The notes below the pieces were generated by a model, which ran no database searches, was not told the origin of the DNA, and was given only the letters and a program-made list of their open reading frames with translations. A stretch of DNA of 64,000 nt from DATBIS01 sp036556805. GTDB taxonomy: Bacteria > Actinomycetota > UBA4738 > HRBIN12. Location of the stretch: NCBI GenBank assembly GCA_036556805.1, contig DATBIS010000026.1, positions 1 through 64,000 of the forward strand, written 5' to 3'. Positions 34,304 to 42,650 of the stretch are shown in pieces. The translations under genes were made by a program, and so were the position numbers. Each line of letters starts with the position of its first letter. The stretch's first letter is position 1.

Positions 34304-35353
34304 TCAGCCTAACAGTCCGCCCTCGTCGTCGTCGTCGGCCGCGCGCGACGCGGCATCACCGTCGTCGGGCGATCGCTCCCCTTCCGACGCCGCGACGGGC
34401 TCGAGCGCCGGACCCGGACCTTTCCGGATCGCCCACACGGCGAGCGTGATGCCCGAGAGCAGCGCGACGGTCGCGCCGGTCCACTGCGAGCCGGTCAGCC
34501 CGAAGAATCGCTTGTCGATACGCAAGGAGTCCTCGACGACGCGCATCGTCCCGTACCAGAGGCCGAACGTGAGCGTGAGCACGCCGAGCCGCCGCGGCTT
34601 GCTCACGAGGAACCAGAGCAGCGCGAACAGGAGCCAGGCGCTGATCATGTCGTAGAGCGCGGTCTGGTGGACGCCGACCCCCTGCGCCAGCAGCCGACCG
34701 TGCGCGTCGACGAGCGTCGCCGCCCCGCGCGTGATCGTTTCGATCGAGCCGTCCTGCAGCGTCGCGCTGCACGCGCCGTTCGCGCAGACCCACGGTGGTG
34801 CAAGCGTTCCCCCGTGATAGGTCCACGCGAGCAGCCAGCTCGTGGGCTTCCCGAGGTGATCGCCGATGATGAGGTCGCCGACGCGTCCGATGCCGATCCC
34901 GAGCGCGATGCACACGACCGCGGGATCCATCGTTCGGAAGAAGCCCCAACCCAGCCGGCGCATCCGCGGGACGTTGATGAGCACCGCGCCGGCGATGCCT
35001 CCCAACAGCGAGATGCCGCCCCTCCAGATGGCGAGCATGTCTCCGAGGCCGTCGAACTCGGAGTAATGCGCGATGACGTAGAAGAGGCGGGCGCCGATGA
35101 TCGTGCCGACCAGCGCCCAGAAGATCATCTTCTCGAAGGTGGCGCGGACCTCCGCACGCCGCCCGGCGAGCTCCTCGGGCGTGAGGGTGCCGTCGTCGGG
35201 AACGAGTCGCGGCGGCCCGATCCTCGTGAGCAGCGAGGCTCCGATCAGGAAGCCGATCGCGATGCCGAGGCCGTGCGGGGAGATCGCGATCGAGTCCCCG
35301 AGGCGGATGCGATCGAGGACCGGCCAGCCGATCGAGCCGAGCGCGGGGATCAC
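34304..35353 (-). CDS. lgt: Prolipoprotein diacylglyceryl transferase
   Basis: 349-residue multi-pass membrane enzyme that attaches diacylglycerol to the lipobox cysteine of exported pre-lipoproteins. SPHGLGIAIGFLIG in helix one, GARLFYVI, and the signature region GRVGDLIIGDHLGKP (the usual GRxGN has D for N) are present, with an HQTALYD segment near the C-terminal helices. An acidic tail follows the last helix. A lipoprotein substrate is visible in the window (the cupredoxin at 61365). The signature differs somewhat from E. coli Lgt but fits diverged actinobacterial forms. Confidence 0.85.
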   Translation of the reverse strand: MIPALGSIGWPVLDRIRLGDSIAISPHGLGIAIGFLIGASLLTRIGPPRLVPDDGTLTPEELAGRRAEVRATFEKMIFWALVGTIIGARLFYVIAHYSEFDGLGDMLAIWRGGISLLGGIAGAVLINVPRMRRLGWGFFRTMDPAVVCIALGIGIGRVGDLIIGDHLGKPTSWLLAWTYHGGTLAPPWVCANGACSATLQDGSIETITRGAATLVDAHGRLLAQGVGVHQTALYDMISAWLLFALLWFLVSKPRRLGVLTLTFGLWYGTMRVVEDSLRIDKRFFGLTGSQWTGATVALLSGITLAVWAIRKGPGPALEPVAASEGERSPDDGDAASRAADDDDEGGLLG

Positions 35354-35363
35354 GCGGCCGAGT

Positions 35364-35948
35364 CTAGCGACCGTCGTCGAAGAGCTCGGCGACCCCCCTG
35401 CCGAGCAGGATGCCGCCCGAGACGTCCGAGGGGTAGTGCACGCCGAGGTAGACGCGCGACATGCCCACGGCGTTCGCGAGCGCCGAGAGCAGCGCGCGCG
35501 CCGTCCCCGGCAGATCGAGGTCCCGCCCCGCGACCGTGAGGAACGAGACGAGCACGGCCGGATGGCTGCTCGGCCAGCTGGTGCCGTTCGGCTTGCCGAT
35601 CAACAAGCGCGTGCCGTCGGGATCCGCGTCGTACGGGCGGGGGCGGAGGAAGACCTTCTTGAGGCCCTGGCCGGCCGCCCACGTGATCGATGCGGCCGCG
35701 AGCGCCCGCGCGGCCGTCCGCCGGTGACCGGCGAGCGCGAGAGCGCCGGCGGCGGCGCCGGCCGCCCACCACGAACCCAGCTCGGTGATCGTCTCGTAGA
35801 CGCGGTCGGCGCCGCCGCCGGCGCGGTCGTTCACCCGCCGGAACGCCTTCGCGTCGCGCTCGCGTCCGTCCTCGGTCGAGCTCCATGCGCCGATCGCGAG
35901 CGAGGCTCCGCCCAGCACGAGGCCCTTCACGACGGTGCGCGCGCGCAT
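35364..35948 (-). CDS. PAP2-family membrane phosphatase
   Basis: 194 residues with all three phosphatidic-acid phosphatase motifs: KKVFLRPRPYD, PSSHPA and SRVYLGVHYPSD, whose histidines are the catalytic pair. Several hydrophobic helices place the active site at the membrane. It probably dephosphorylates a lipid phosphate such as undecaprenyl diphosphate or phosphatidic acid. The ATG at 35948 begins just before the first helix. Confidence 0.88.
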   Translation of the reverse strand: MRARTVVKGLVLGGASLAIGAWSSTEDGRERDAKAFRRVNDRAGGGADRVYETITELGSWWAAGAAAGALALAGHRRTAARALAAASITWAAGQGLKKVFLRPRPYDADPDGTRLLIGKPNGTSWPSSHPAVLVSFLTVAGRDLDLPGTARALLSALANAVGMSRVYLGVHYPSDVSGGILLGRGVAELFDDGR

Positions 35949-35977
35949 GGTGCGCGATGATAGGCGACGGCGACGAT

Positions 35978-36424
35978 TCACGACGGCGCGGACTCGATCT
36001 CGCGCTTTTGCGCGAGGATCCCCCGCCGCAAGGCGAGCTGTGAGCCGCCGACCGCCGCGAGGCTCTTTGCGGCAAACGATCCGAGCAGCCCCTTGAACGT
36101 GTAGTCGACCTCGTGCCGCAAGAGCGACCGCTCGAACGGCAGCGACGCGATCGAGGTCGTCACGGTGCCGCTGAGGATGCCGCTCAGCCGGAAGCGCGCG
36201 AGCCAGGGCGGCTCCCATTCGAGCACCTCGGCCTGGACGTCCGATCGCGCCGCCATGAACCGCATGCGGATCGAATAGTGCGCGCCGGGCCCCAGTCCCT
36301 TCGAGGGCAGCCACACGCGTTCGATGTGGCGGTCCCAGTGCGGAAGGTTGACCGGATTGCTCGTGACCTCCCACACGCGCTCCGGGCTCGCGTCGACCTC
36401 GACCGAGGCTTCGACGATCGTCAC
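35978..36424 (-). CDS. SRPBCC (polyketide cyclase-like) protein
   Basis: 148 residues with the START/Bet v1-like pattern: EASVEVDASPERVWEVTSNPVNLPHWDRHIERV at the N-terminus, then alternating beta strands and a long C-terminal helix. Such proteins bind small hydrophobic ligands. The start is GTG 36424, overlapping the stop of the FMN-binding-like gene upstream. It is one of a four-gene coupled group (36421-38758). Confidence 0.8.
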   Translation of the reverse strand: MTIVEASVEVDASPERVWEVTSNPVNLPHWDRHIERVWLPSKGLGPGAHYSIRMRFMAARSDVQAEVLEWEPPWLARFRLSGILSGTVTTSIASLPFERSLLRHEVDYTFKGLLGSFAAKSLAAVGGSQLALRRGILAQKREIESAPS

Positions 36425-37365
36425 GCCGCGGCGCTTCCGCTCGACCAGCCGTGCCACCACACGAGGCGCGACGGCGCGATCCGCACCAGCGCGTCGAGGC
36501 CGGGGCCGATCGACTTCAAGATCGACTTTGCTGATCGCGCCCCGGATTCGAGCGCGGCGAGCGTGTAGACGGAGCCGGCGCCCTGCACCATCGCGCCCAC
36601 CATCTCGCGCGCGCGCCACGCGCTCGCGCGATCGACCGTGAGGGCGACCGCAACCTCGGGGCCGGCGTCGGCGAGGGCGAGCGTCTCCACCGGAAGCCCC
36701 GCGTACAGCGCTCCCCCGTCCGCGAGCCACCGGCAGGGCACGACCGTGGGGCCCTGTGGGCCGGCGAGGGCGAGCGCACCCTCGCCGCTTTCGCCCATCG
36801 CCGACCGAACGTCGAGCGGAAGGGGATCGAACGCGGCCTTGCCCTTCCTCGTCGCGGTGAACGCCGTGTGCGAGGAGACCTCGCCGCCCCACCGGCTCCA
36901 CCCCTCCTGCACGCCCTCGTCATCGACGAGCGCCGTGCGGCCGACGTCGATGCCGACGAAGACGCGTCCCGGGGGTGTCCACGCGAACGGCACCTGCTTC
37001 GCGTCGACCGCGTAGCCCGCGAAGAAGCGTGCGTTCTTCCGGCTGAACTTCACCGAGGCGCGCGCGAGCTGCGGCGCGTCGGAGACCGTCGCCCCCCACG
37101 TGCCGCGATCCAACAGGTCGAACGTGCGCACCGTGCCCGTGAACGTGACCGCGAGGTCGCCGTGACGCACGAGCCCCGCCATCGACGGATCCAGAGCCCA
37201 CGAGCGCGCCTTCACCGATCGCCGCGAGGTCGTGAGCCACAGGCGCCCGCCCGACAGGGCGAACACCAGCGGCGTGCAGTGGGGCCCGTTCGGGGTGAGG
37301 CTCGCCACCGAGCAGAACTCGCCGTGCTCGAGCACGTCCTGGATCGCCGTCGACAGGAAGCTCAC
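36421..37365 (-). CDS. Pyridoxamine 5'-phosphate oxidase-like (FMN-binding split barrel) protein
   Basis: 314 residues. The N-terminal half (EFCSVASLTPNGPHCTPLVFALSGGRLWLTTSRRSVKARS) matches split beta-barrel flavin/F420-binding proteins. The C-terminal half has a VPCRWLADGGALYAG segment that may be a second, degenerate barrel. It may use FMN, heme or F420. GTG start overlapping the stop of the CPBP gene, and its own stop overlaps the SRPBCC start. Confidence 0.75.
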   Translation of the reverse strand: MSFLSTAIQDVLEHGEFCSVASLTPNGPHCTPLVFALSGGRLWLTTSRRSVKARSWALDPSMAGLVRHGDLAVTFTGTVRTFDLLDRGTWGATVSDAPQLARASVKFSRKNARFFAGYAVDAKQVPFAWTPPGRVFVGIDVGRTALVDDEGVQEGWSRWGGEVSSHTAFTATRKGKAAFDPLPLDVRSAMGESGEGALALAGPQGPTVVPCRWLADGGALYAGLPVETLALADAGPEVAVALTVDRASAWRAREMVGAMVQGAGSVYTLAALESGARSAKSILKSIGPGLDALVRIAPSRLVWWHGWSSGSAAA

Positions 37366-37976
37366 GGCCGCATCATCTCCCCATCGACGGCCGGTGGGCG
37401 AACCAGCATGAGCCCGGTCCACACGACGTGGCTCGCGATCGGCGCGAGCACGCCGCCGCTCCACCACGCGAGGCCGCTCCAGACGGCGCCGCCCACGAGC
37501 GCCGCCGCCACGATCGGGAGCCGGCGGCTCGGAAGGTTCACGGCCACGCCGACCGCGACCGCCGCGGCGGCGGCCGCGGCGGCGCCGGCCGTCACCTGCT
37601 CTTGGATCAGCCCGCGCAAGAAGAGCTCCTCCCCCGGCGCGGTGACGAGCAGCGCGAGCACCAGGCGTCGTGCGAGCGGTTCCTCGTCGGCCACCGCGTA
37701 CGCAGCAACGACGTGACGCCGGAATCGCTCCCACGGGCCCACGAGGCGCACGAACGCGAGCGTTGCGACGTAGAAGGCGACTCCCGCGATTGCGCCGACT
37801 GCCGCCGAGGCTCCCGAGCCGAACGAAAGATCCGAGCCCAGGATTGCGATCGTGCCGGCGCCGAGCACGACGTACACGGCAGGGAGCACGCGGAAGACCG
37901 TCGAGCGCCCGCTCGCGACCCAGGCCCAGGCGGTGGCGATCGCGAGCCCGCCGCCGATCGCGAAGGCCACGCGCAC
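37362..37976 (-). CDS. CPBP/Abi-type intramembrane protease
   Basis: 204 residues with six or so transmembrane helices. The catalytic motif EELFLRG (E-E-x3-R) and a later SHVVWTG histidine match CAAX-like CPBP intramembrane proteases. In bacteria these often act in stress or peptide maturation, and no substrate is apparent. GTG start at 37976, two bases after the next gene's stop on this strand. Confidence 0.8.
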   Translation of the reverse strand: MRVAFAIGGGLAIATAWAWVASGRSTVFRVLPAVYVVLGAGTIAILGSDLSFGSGASAAVGAIAGVAFYVATLAFVRLVGPWERFRRHVVAAYAVADEEPLARRLVLALLVTAPGEELFLRGLIQEQVTAGAAAAAAAAVAVGVAVNLPSRRLPIVAAALVGGAVWSGLAWWSGGVLAPIASHVVWTGLMLVRPPAVDGEMMRP

Positions 37977-37978
37977 GG

Positions 37979-38758
37979 CTACCTCGGGAGGAACCGCACC
38001 TTCACCGCCACCTCGGCGGTGAACGCGGTGACGACCGCGAGGTAGAAGAAGCCGGTCGCCGATTGCACCGCGGAGGCCCTCGTGCCCGCGAGCGCGGCCT
38101 TTACGAGCACCGCGATGAGCGCGGTGGTCCCCACCATGCCGAGGGCGATCCACGGCGCGAGCGCGCCGGCGGTGAGAAGCGGGTTGAACTGCGACGAGGC
38201 TTCGACGCGGCCGAACCCCGCCGAGAGCACCGCGGCGGCCTCCAGCACCACGGCGGCGAGCAGCACCGTCGTGTACCGATTGATCGGTCCGCGCGAGAGG
38301 CCGCGGTCGGTGAGGTACCAGTGACCGAGCAGCAGTCCGTCCAGCACCGCGCCGAGGAACGCCGCCCCGGCGAAGAGCTGGAACAGCGCAACGGGCTCGG
38401 CCTGCCGAGCGGTGCCCGCCATCGCGACCACACCCGCGATCGCGACGGGTACGCCGGCGAGGCCCATCCAACGAGCCGCCGTCTCTCGTCGCGCGAAGAA
38501 CAGGACGGTCCACCCCGCCACGATCAGCGTGCTCGCGAGCGCGAGCCTCACGGCCCACGTTCCCGCGGCGTTTCCGCCCACGACGCCGGCGGCGGCCGAA
38601 CGCCACCACCCGAACGCGAGCACGGCGAGGATGGCGCCGGAGAGCTTGAAGTAGCCGCGCTTCACCTCGTTCCACAGCGGCGTGAGCCAGAGCAGCGCGG
38701 CGGCGCCCGCCACCGTCTGCCCCAGGACGAGCGCCATCACCCCCGCCGATCCCTCCAT
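37979..38758 (-). CDS. Multi-pass membrane protein of unknown function
   Basis: 259 residues from ATG 38758, with about eight hydrophobic helices. A loop with LGHWYLTDRGLSRGPINRY includes conserved-looking His, Trp and Tyr residues. No family is recognised with confidence. It is the first gene of the minus-strand group and is divergent from the methyltransferase at 38805. The frame continues to 38806 but would overlap the divergent start. Confidence 0.65.
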   Translation of the reverse strand: MEGSAGVMALVLGQTVAGAAALLWLTPLWNEVKRGYFKLSGAILAVLAFGWWRSAAAGVVGGNAAGTWAVRLALASTLIVAGWTVLFFARRETAARWMGLAGVPVAIAGVVAMAGTARQAEPVALFQLFAGAAFLGAVLDGLLLGHWYLTDRGLSRGPINRYTTVLLAAVVLEAAAVLSAGFGRVEASSQFNPLLTAGALAPWIALGMVGTTALIAVLVKAALAGTRASAVQSATGFFYLAVVTAFTAEVAVKVRFLPR

Positions 38759-38804
38759 GCTCGTCAGCCTACCGGCGCCGCCCCGCCCGGTACCCTGTTC
38801 GCCC

Positions 38805-39596
38805 ATGCGGGACTGGCGCTCCTACGACGACGTCGCCGAGACGTACGAGCGCGTGCACGCGCCGCGCTTCGCGGAGCTCGCGCGCGACCTCGTCGAGCTC
38901 GCCGGCGTCACGAGGGGTCAGCGCGTGCTCGACGTCGGGACGGGCACCGGCGTGGGCGCGGAGGCGGCGATCCTCGCGGGGGCGGCGGTGGTGGGACTCG
39001 ACGCGTCGACCGGGATGCTCGAGGTCGGAAGACGACAGCGGGCCACGATCCCGTTCGTCGCCGGCAGGGCGATCGACCTGCCGTTCACCAACGCGCGCTT
39101 CGACGTCGTCACCGGCAACCTCGTGATCGGGCACTTCACGAAGTATCAGACGGCGCTGTTCGACATGATCCGCGTCTTGAAGCCGGGTGGCCGGCTCGCG
39201 CTCTCGGCGTGGGCCGACCGTCGCGACAACCTCCAGGATGCGTGGATCGAGCTCGCCGAGTCGGTCGTGCCGCGCGACGTCCTGCGCTCGGCGCTCGACA
39301 AGGCGTATCCCTGGGGCGATCACTTCGCGGACCGCGAGCGTCTCGAGCAGGCGTTGGTCGACGCCGATCTCCGCCACGTGCGAACCGAGAAGCGGCGCTA
39401 CCAGTTCCGCTACGGTCGCGACGAGTACGTCGAGGGACTGTCGACGTTCACGGTCGGGCGCTTCCTCCGGGAGATGCTCGGCGAGGAGGGGTTCGCGTCG
39501 TTCATGGATCGAGCAAAGGCCGCGTTCTCGGAACGGTTCGCCGATCCGCTCAACGACTTCCGCGACGCCACGCTCGCGATCGCGACGAAGCCCTAG
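38805..39596 (+). CDS. SAM-dependent methyltransferase, class I
   Basis: 263 residues. Motif I VLDVGTGTGVGAEAAI (about residue 45), an acidic VVGLDAS motif II, FDVVTGNLVIGHF motif and VLKPGGRLALSAWAD post-motif are typical of UbiE/type 11 methyltransferases. The acceptor is unknown. ATG 38805 is taken as the start. Confidence 0.85.
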   Translation: MRDWRSYDDVAETYERVHAPRFAELARDLVELAGVTRGQRVLDVGTGTGVGAEAAILAGAAVVGLDASTGMLEVGRRQRATIPFVAGRAIDLPFTNARFDVVTGNLVIGHFTKYQTALFDMIRVLKPGGRLALSAWADRRDNLQDAWIELAESVVPRDVLRSALDKAYPWGDHFADRERLEQALVDADLRHVRTEKRRYQFRYGRDEYVEGLSTFTVGRFLREMLGEEGFASFMDRAKAAFSERFADPLNDFRDATLAIATKP

Positions 39597-39646
39597 CCCC
39601 AGGTAGTGGACTCGCCAACGACCGCACCAATGGCGAAGATGAGCAC

Positions 39647-40011
39647 ATGAAGGCACCTGATCCATTCGCGTTGGTGTGGCGTGGACTGAGCCGGGGCGAG
39701 CGACGAGCAGTCATCGTGACGGCCCTTCGGGGTCGTCAAGCACAGAACCCATTCGCTTCGTCGTGGAGTTCGCGAACAGGAGACTGGAGCCCTCCTGGCG
39801 CTGGCGTCTCGCGATCTCGATCCTGCTCGGCGACGTGGGTATCGCCGCTTTCGCATGGATCGCCTACGAACGGATCGCTTGGGGTCCTTTGATTGGTCTC
39901 TGCATCGCGGTTCCGCTTGGGCTCTTTGCGATCGTGCAGTACCGTCGAGCACGAACGGTCAATCAACCGTTGGCTCAGACTCACGACCGCGGTCGGCCGG
40001 CTGATTCCTAG
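39647..40011 (+). pseudogene. Frameshifted small membrane protein gene
   Basis: Two partial frames read like one protein. The first starts at ATG 39647 (MKAPDPFALVWRGLSRGERRAVIVTALRG) and the second continues from about 39750 (FVVEFANRRLEPSWRWRLAISILL, then two hydrophobic helices) to a stop at 40011. They are in different frames, so a one-base insertion or deletion near 39720-39750 would join them. It could be a true pseudogene or a sequencing error. Codon use is less GC-rich than in neighbouring genes. It overlaps the convergent PIG-L gene by 4 bases. Confidence 0.5.
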
Positions 40012-40757
40012 CTCAGATCGAGGACGCGGAACTCCTCGGCGAGGCCCACGCCGATGCGCTCCCCGGCGACCTTCGCCTCGGCGCGCATCCACTCGTCCCA
40101 CAGACGGATGCCCTCGGTGATCTGACTCACGTGTTCGCCGAGTGCGGCGACCTTCGCATCGAAGTGATCCGTGACGTCCTCGAGGTGGTTCGGCTCGTTC
40201 GTCCAGCCGAGCCAGACGTCGTGCACCTCGCGCACCTCGAGCCCTTCGGCGAGGTGCTCCGAGAAGAAGTGCGGGTTGCCGCTGCCGGGAAAGACCGCGT
40301 CGAGCGCGATCGCGCCGGCCGTGCGGTGATCCGAGTGGTTGTACGCGGTCTTCGGCTCCTTCCCGTCCTCGGCGGGGACCTGGACGAACACCGCCGTGGG
40401 ATCGCACGACACGACCGTCTCCGCGCGCACCTCGCGGATCCGGCGCACGACGGCCTCCCGCGCCGCCGGCGAGTTCTCGAGCTCGCCGTCGTGCACGTCG
40501 AGCGAACGAGCGCTCGACAGCCCGAGCTTCGCCGCGGCGGCCTCGGTCTCCGTCCGGCGGGTCGCCGCGAGCGCCGCTCGATCGATCGCGGGGTCGCTCG
40601 AGCCGCGGTCGCCGTTCGTGAGGATGAGCAGGTGAACCTCCCGGCCGGCCGCGATCCATTTCGCGAGGGTTCCGCCCGCGCAGATCTCCGCGTCGTCGGG
40701 ATGCGCGAACACGGCGAGCACCGGGCCCGACCCGGAAGCGGCCTCGACGTCGGTCAC
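40008..40757 (-). CDS. PIG-L family deacetylase
   Basis: 249 residues. AHPDDAEICAGGTLAKW holds the Asp/His zinc ligands and catalytic Asp, with NHSDHRTAG supplying the later His. The family removes N-acetyl groups from sugars and includes MshB and Mca of the mycothiol pathway as well as many unassigned members. GTG start at 40757 overlapping the leucyl aminopeptidase stop. Confidence 0.87.
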   Translation of the reverse strand: MTDVEAASGSGPVLAVFAHPDDAEICAGGTLAKWIAAGREVHLLILTNGDRGSSDPAIDRAALAATRRTETEAAAAKLGLSSARSLDVHDGELENSPAAREAVVRRIREVRAETVVSCDPTAVFVQVPAEDGKEPKTAYNHSDHRTAGAIALDAVFPGSGNPHFFSEHLAEGLEVREVHDVWLGWTNEPNHLEDVTDHFDAKVAALGEHVSQITEGIRLWDEWMRAEAKVAGERIGVGLAEEFRVLDLS

Positions 40758-42232
40758 GTCGTCGCAGCGGCCTCGTCGGCCCGATCGAGCACGTAGCGCA
40801 CGAGCGACCGCACCGGCACGCCGGTCGCACCCTTCGGGCCGAGGTCGTTTCCGTTCTCCGAGAACGCCGTGCCGGCGATGTCGAGGTGCACCCACGGCGT
40901 GTCCCCGACGAACTCCGACAGGAACAGCGCCGCCGTGATCGCGCCGCCGTAGCGGTTGCCGATGTTCTTCACGTCGGCGATCGGGGAGTCGATCTGCTTC
41001 CGATAGCCCTTCCACAGCGGCATCTGCCAGTACGGCTCACCGACGGCATCGCCCGCCGCGCGCAGGTCCTCGACGACGCCGTCGTCGTTGCCGAACGCCC
41101 CGCTGATCTCGTCGCCGAGCGCCACCATGCACGCGCCGGTGAGCGTCGCCGTGTCGATGATCACCTGCGGCTTCTGTTCCGCGAGGTACGCGAGGGCGTC
41201 GGCGAGGATGAGGCGCCCCTCCGCGTCGGTGTTCAGGACCTCGGACGTCTTGCCGCCGCGGTGCGTGAGCACGTCGCCCGGCTTGGTCGCGGAGCCGCTG
41301 GGCATGTTCTCGGACGAGGGGATCGCCGCGATCACGTCGATCTTCGGCTTCAGCCGCGCGATCGCCTTCATCGTCGCGAGGATCGAGGCCGCGCCGCCCA
41401 TGTCATCCTTCATCGTCTCCATGCCCTTGGCGTCCTTGATGGACAGCCCGCCCGAGTCGAACGCGACGCCCTTGCCGGTGAGCGCGATCGGCCGGCCGTT
41501 GCCGGCGCCCCGGTACTCCAGCTCGATGAGGCGCGGCGGGTTCACGCTCCCCTGGCCGACTCCGAGGATGCCGCCGAATCCGCCCCGCTTGAGCTCGGCC
41601 TCGCTCCACACCTTGCAGCGCAGACCGACCTCGTTCGCCATCTGCTGCGCCTCGCGCGCGATCTCCGCCGGCGGCATGTCGCCGGCGGGCGTGTTCACGA
41701 GGTCGCGCGCCCACCGGACGGCATCCGCGACGATCGAACCGCGGCGCACCGCCGCGCGGCCCGACTTCGCGTCGCCGCCCAGCACGATGATCTTCGAGAA
41801 CCCCTTCGCCTCCGGCTTCTTCGTCTTGTAGCGCTCGAAACGGTACGAGCCGAGCGCGAGGGCCTCGGCGGCGGCCTGCACGGCGTCGGGGTTCGAGTCG
41901 AGCGCGAGCGGGAACGCGGTCGCGACGGATCCGAACCGCGCGAGCGACCCGGCCACCCGGCCGAGCGACCGGCGAAGCGCGGCGACATCGAACTCCTTGC
42001 GATCGCCCACCCCGACGAGGAGGACTGCGCCGGAGGCGAACTTGTCACCGCTTCGCCGCGGCACGAGCAGGTTCTCGCCCCTTTTGCCCTTGAGCTTCGA
42101 GGCGGCGTAGGTGCGATCGAGCCCCGCCTCCCTGACGCCCGGCCCCGGCGTCGGTCCCTGAAAGACCGGCAGCACGAGCACGTCGGCCTTGACCTTGGTG
42201 GGCGAGTCGGCGGCGAACGAGAACTGAACCAC
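40754..42232 (-). CDS. pepA: Leucyl aminopeptidase (M17)
   Basis: 492-residue two-metal cytosolic aminopeptidase. GKGVAFDSGGLSIK carries the catalytic Lys and Asp, ENMPSG and the signature NTDAEGRL supply metal ligands and the bicarbonate Arg. It releases N-terminal residues from peptides, a cell-recycling role that may complement the TldD/TldE protease at the other end of the window. Full family length. ATG at 42232. Confidence 0.95.
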   Translation of the reverse strand: MVQFSFAADSPTKVKADVLVLPVFQGPTPGPGVREAGLDRTYAASKLKGKRGENLLVPRRSGDKFASGAVLLVGVGDRKEFDVAALRRSLGRVAGSLARFGSVATAFPLALDSNPDAVQAAAEALALGSYRFERYKTKKPEAKGFSKIIVLGGDAKSGRAAVRRGSIVADAVRWARDLVNTPAGDMPPAEIAREAQQMANEVGLRCKVWSEAELKRGGFGGILGVGQGSVNPPRLIELEYRGAGNGRPIALTGKGVAFDSGGLSIKDAKGMETMKDDMGGAASILATMKAIARLKPKIDVIAAIPSSENMPSGSATKPGDVLTHRGGKTSEVLNTDAEGRLILADALAYLAEQKPQVIIDTATLTGACMVALGDEISGAFGNDDGVVEDLRAAGDAVGEPYWQMPLWKGYRKQIDSPIADVKNIGNRYGGAITAALFLSEFVGDTPWVHLDIAGTAFSENGNDLGPKGATGVPVRSLVRYVLDRADEAAATT

Positions 42233-42314
42233 GTCGAAGCTCCTTTGATCGCGCGAGGTCCTTGCAGTCTATCGGCCCGGTCCCGCGGGCTGTCCGCTGA
42301 GTAGGCTGGGCGCC

Positions 42315-42650
42315 GTGAAGAGGCGCAACCTCACGGACCTCGTGCACTTCTCCGAGGACGACGTGCGGCGCGAGGTGCTGTTCGATTCGGACCGGTTCTT
42401 CTCGCAGGTCGCCTGCCTGCAGGGCAACCAGATGATGGGGCCGATCTCGGATCCCACGGCGGAGGCGATGGTGACGGTGCTCACCGGCGAGGTCGCCGCC
42501 CAGGTCGACAAGGGCCGCGCTCGCATGAAGCAATGGGAGACCGTCCTGGTGCCGGCCGGATCCGAGCTCACGCTGCGCAACGCCTCGGCCGAGCCCTCGG
42601 TCGTGCTGCTCGTGATCGCGCCGCCGCCCAGCGACGGCGACGCCGCCTGA
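42315..42650 (+). CDS. Small cupin-domain protein
   Basis: 111 residues forming one cupin barrel (EAMVTVLTGEVAAQVDKGRARMKQWETVLVPAGSELTLRNAS). The usual metal histidines are not evident, so it may be a ligand-binding rather than catalytic cupin. GTG start at 42315, divergent from pepA; the stop abuts the convergent cytX gene. Confidence 0.75.
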   Translation: MKRRNLTDLVHFSEDDVRREVLFDSDRFFSQVACLQGNQMMGPISDPTAEAMVTVLTGEVAAQVDKGRARMKQWETVLVPAGSELTLRNASAEPSVVLLVIAPPPSDGDAA

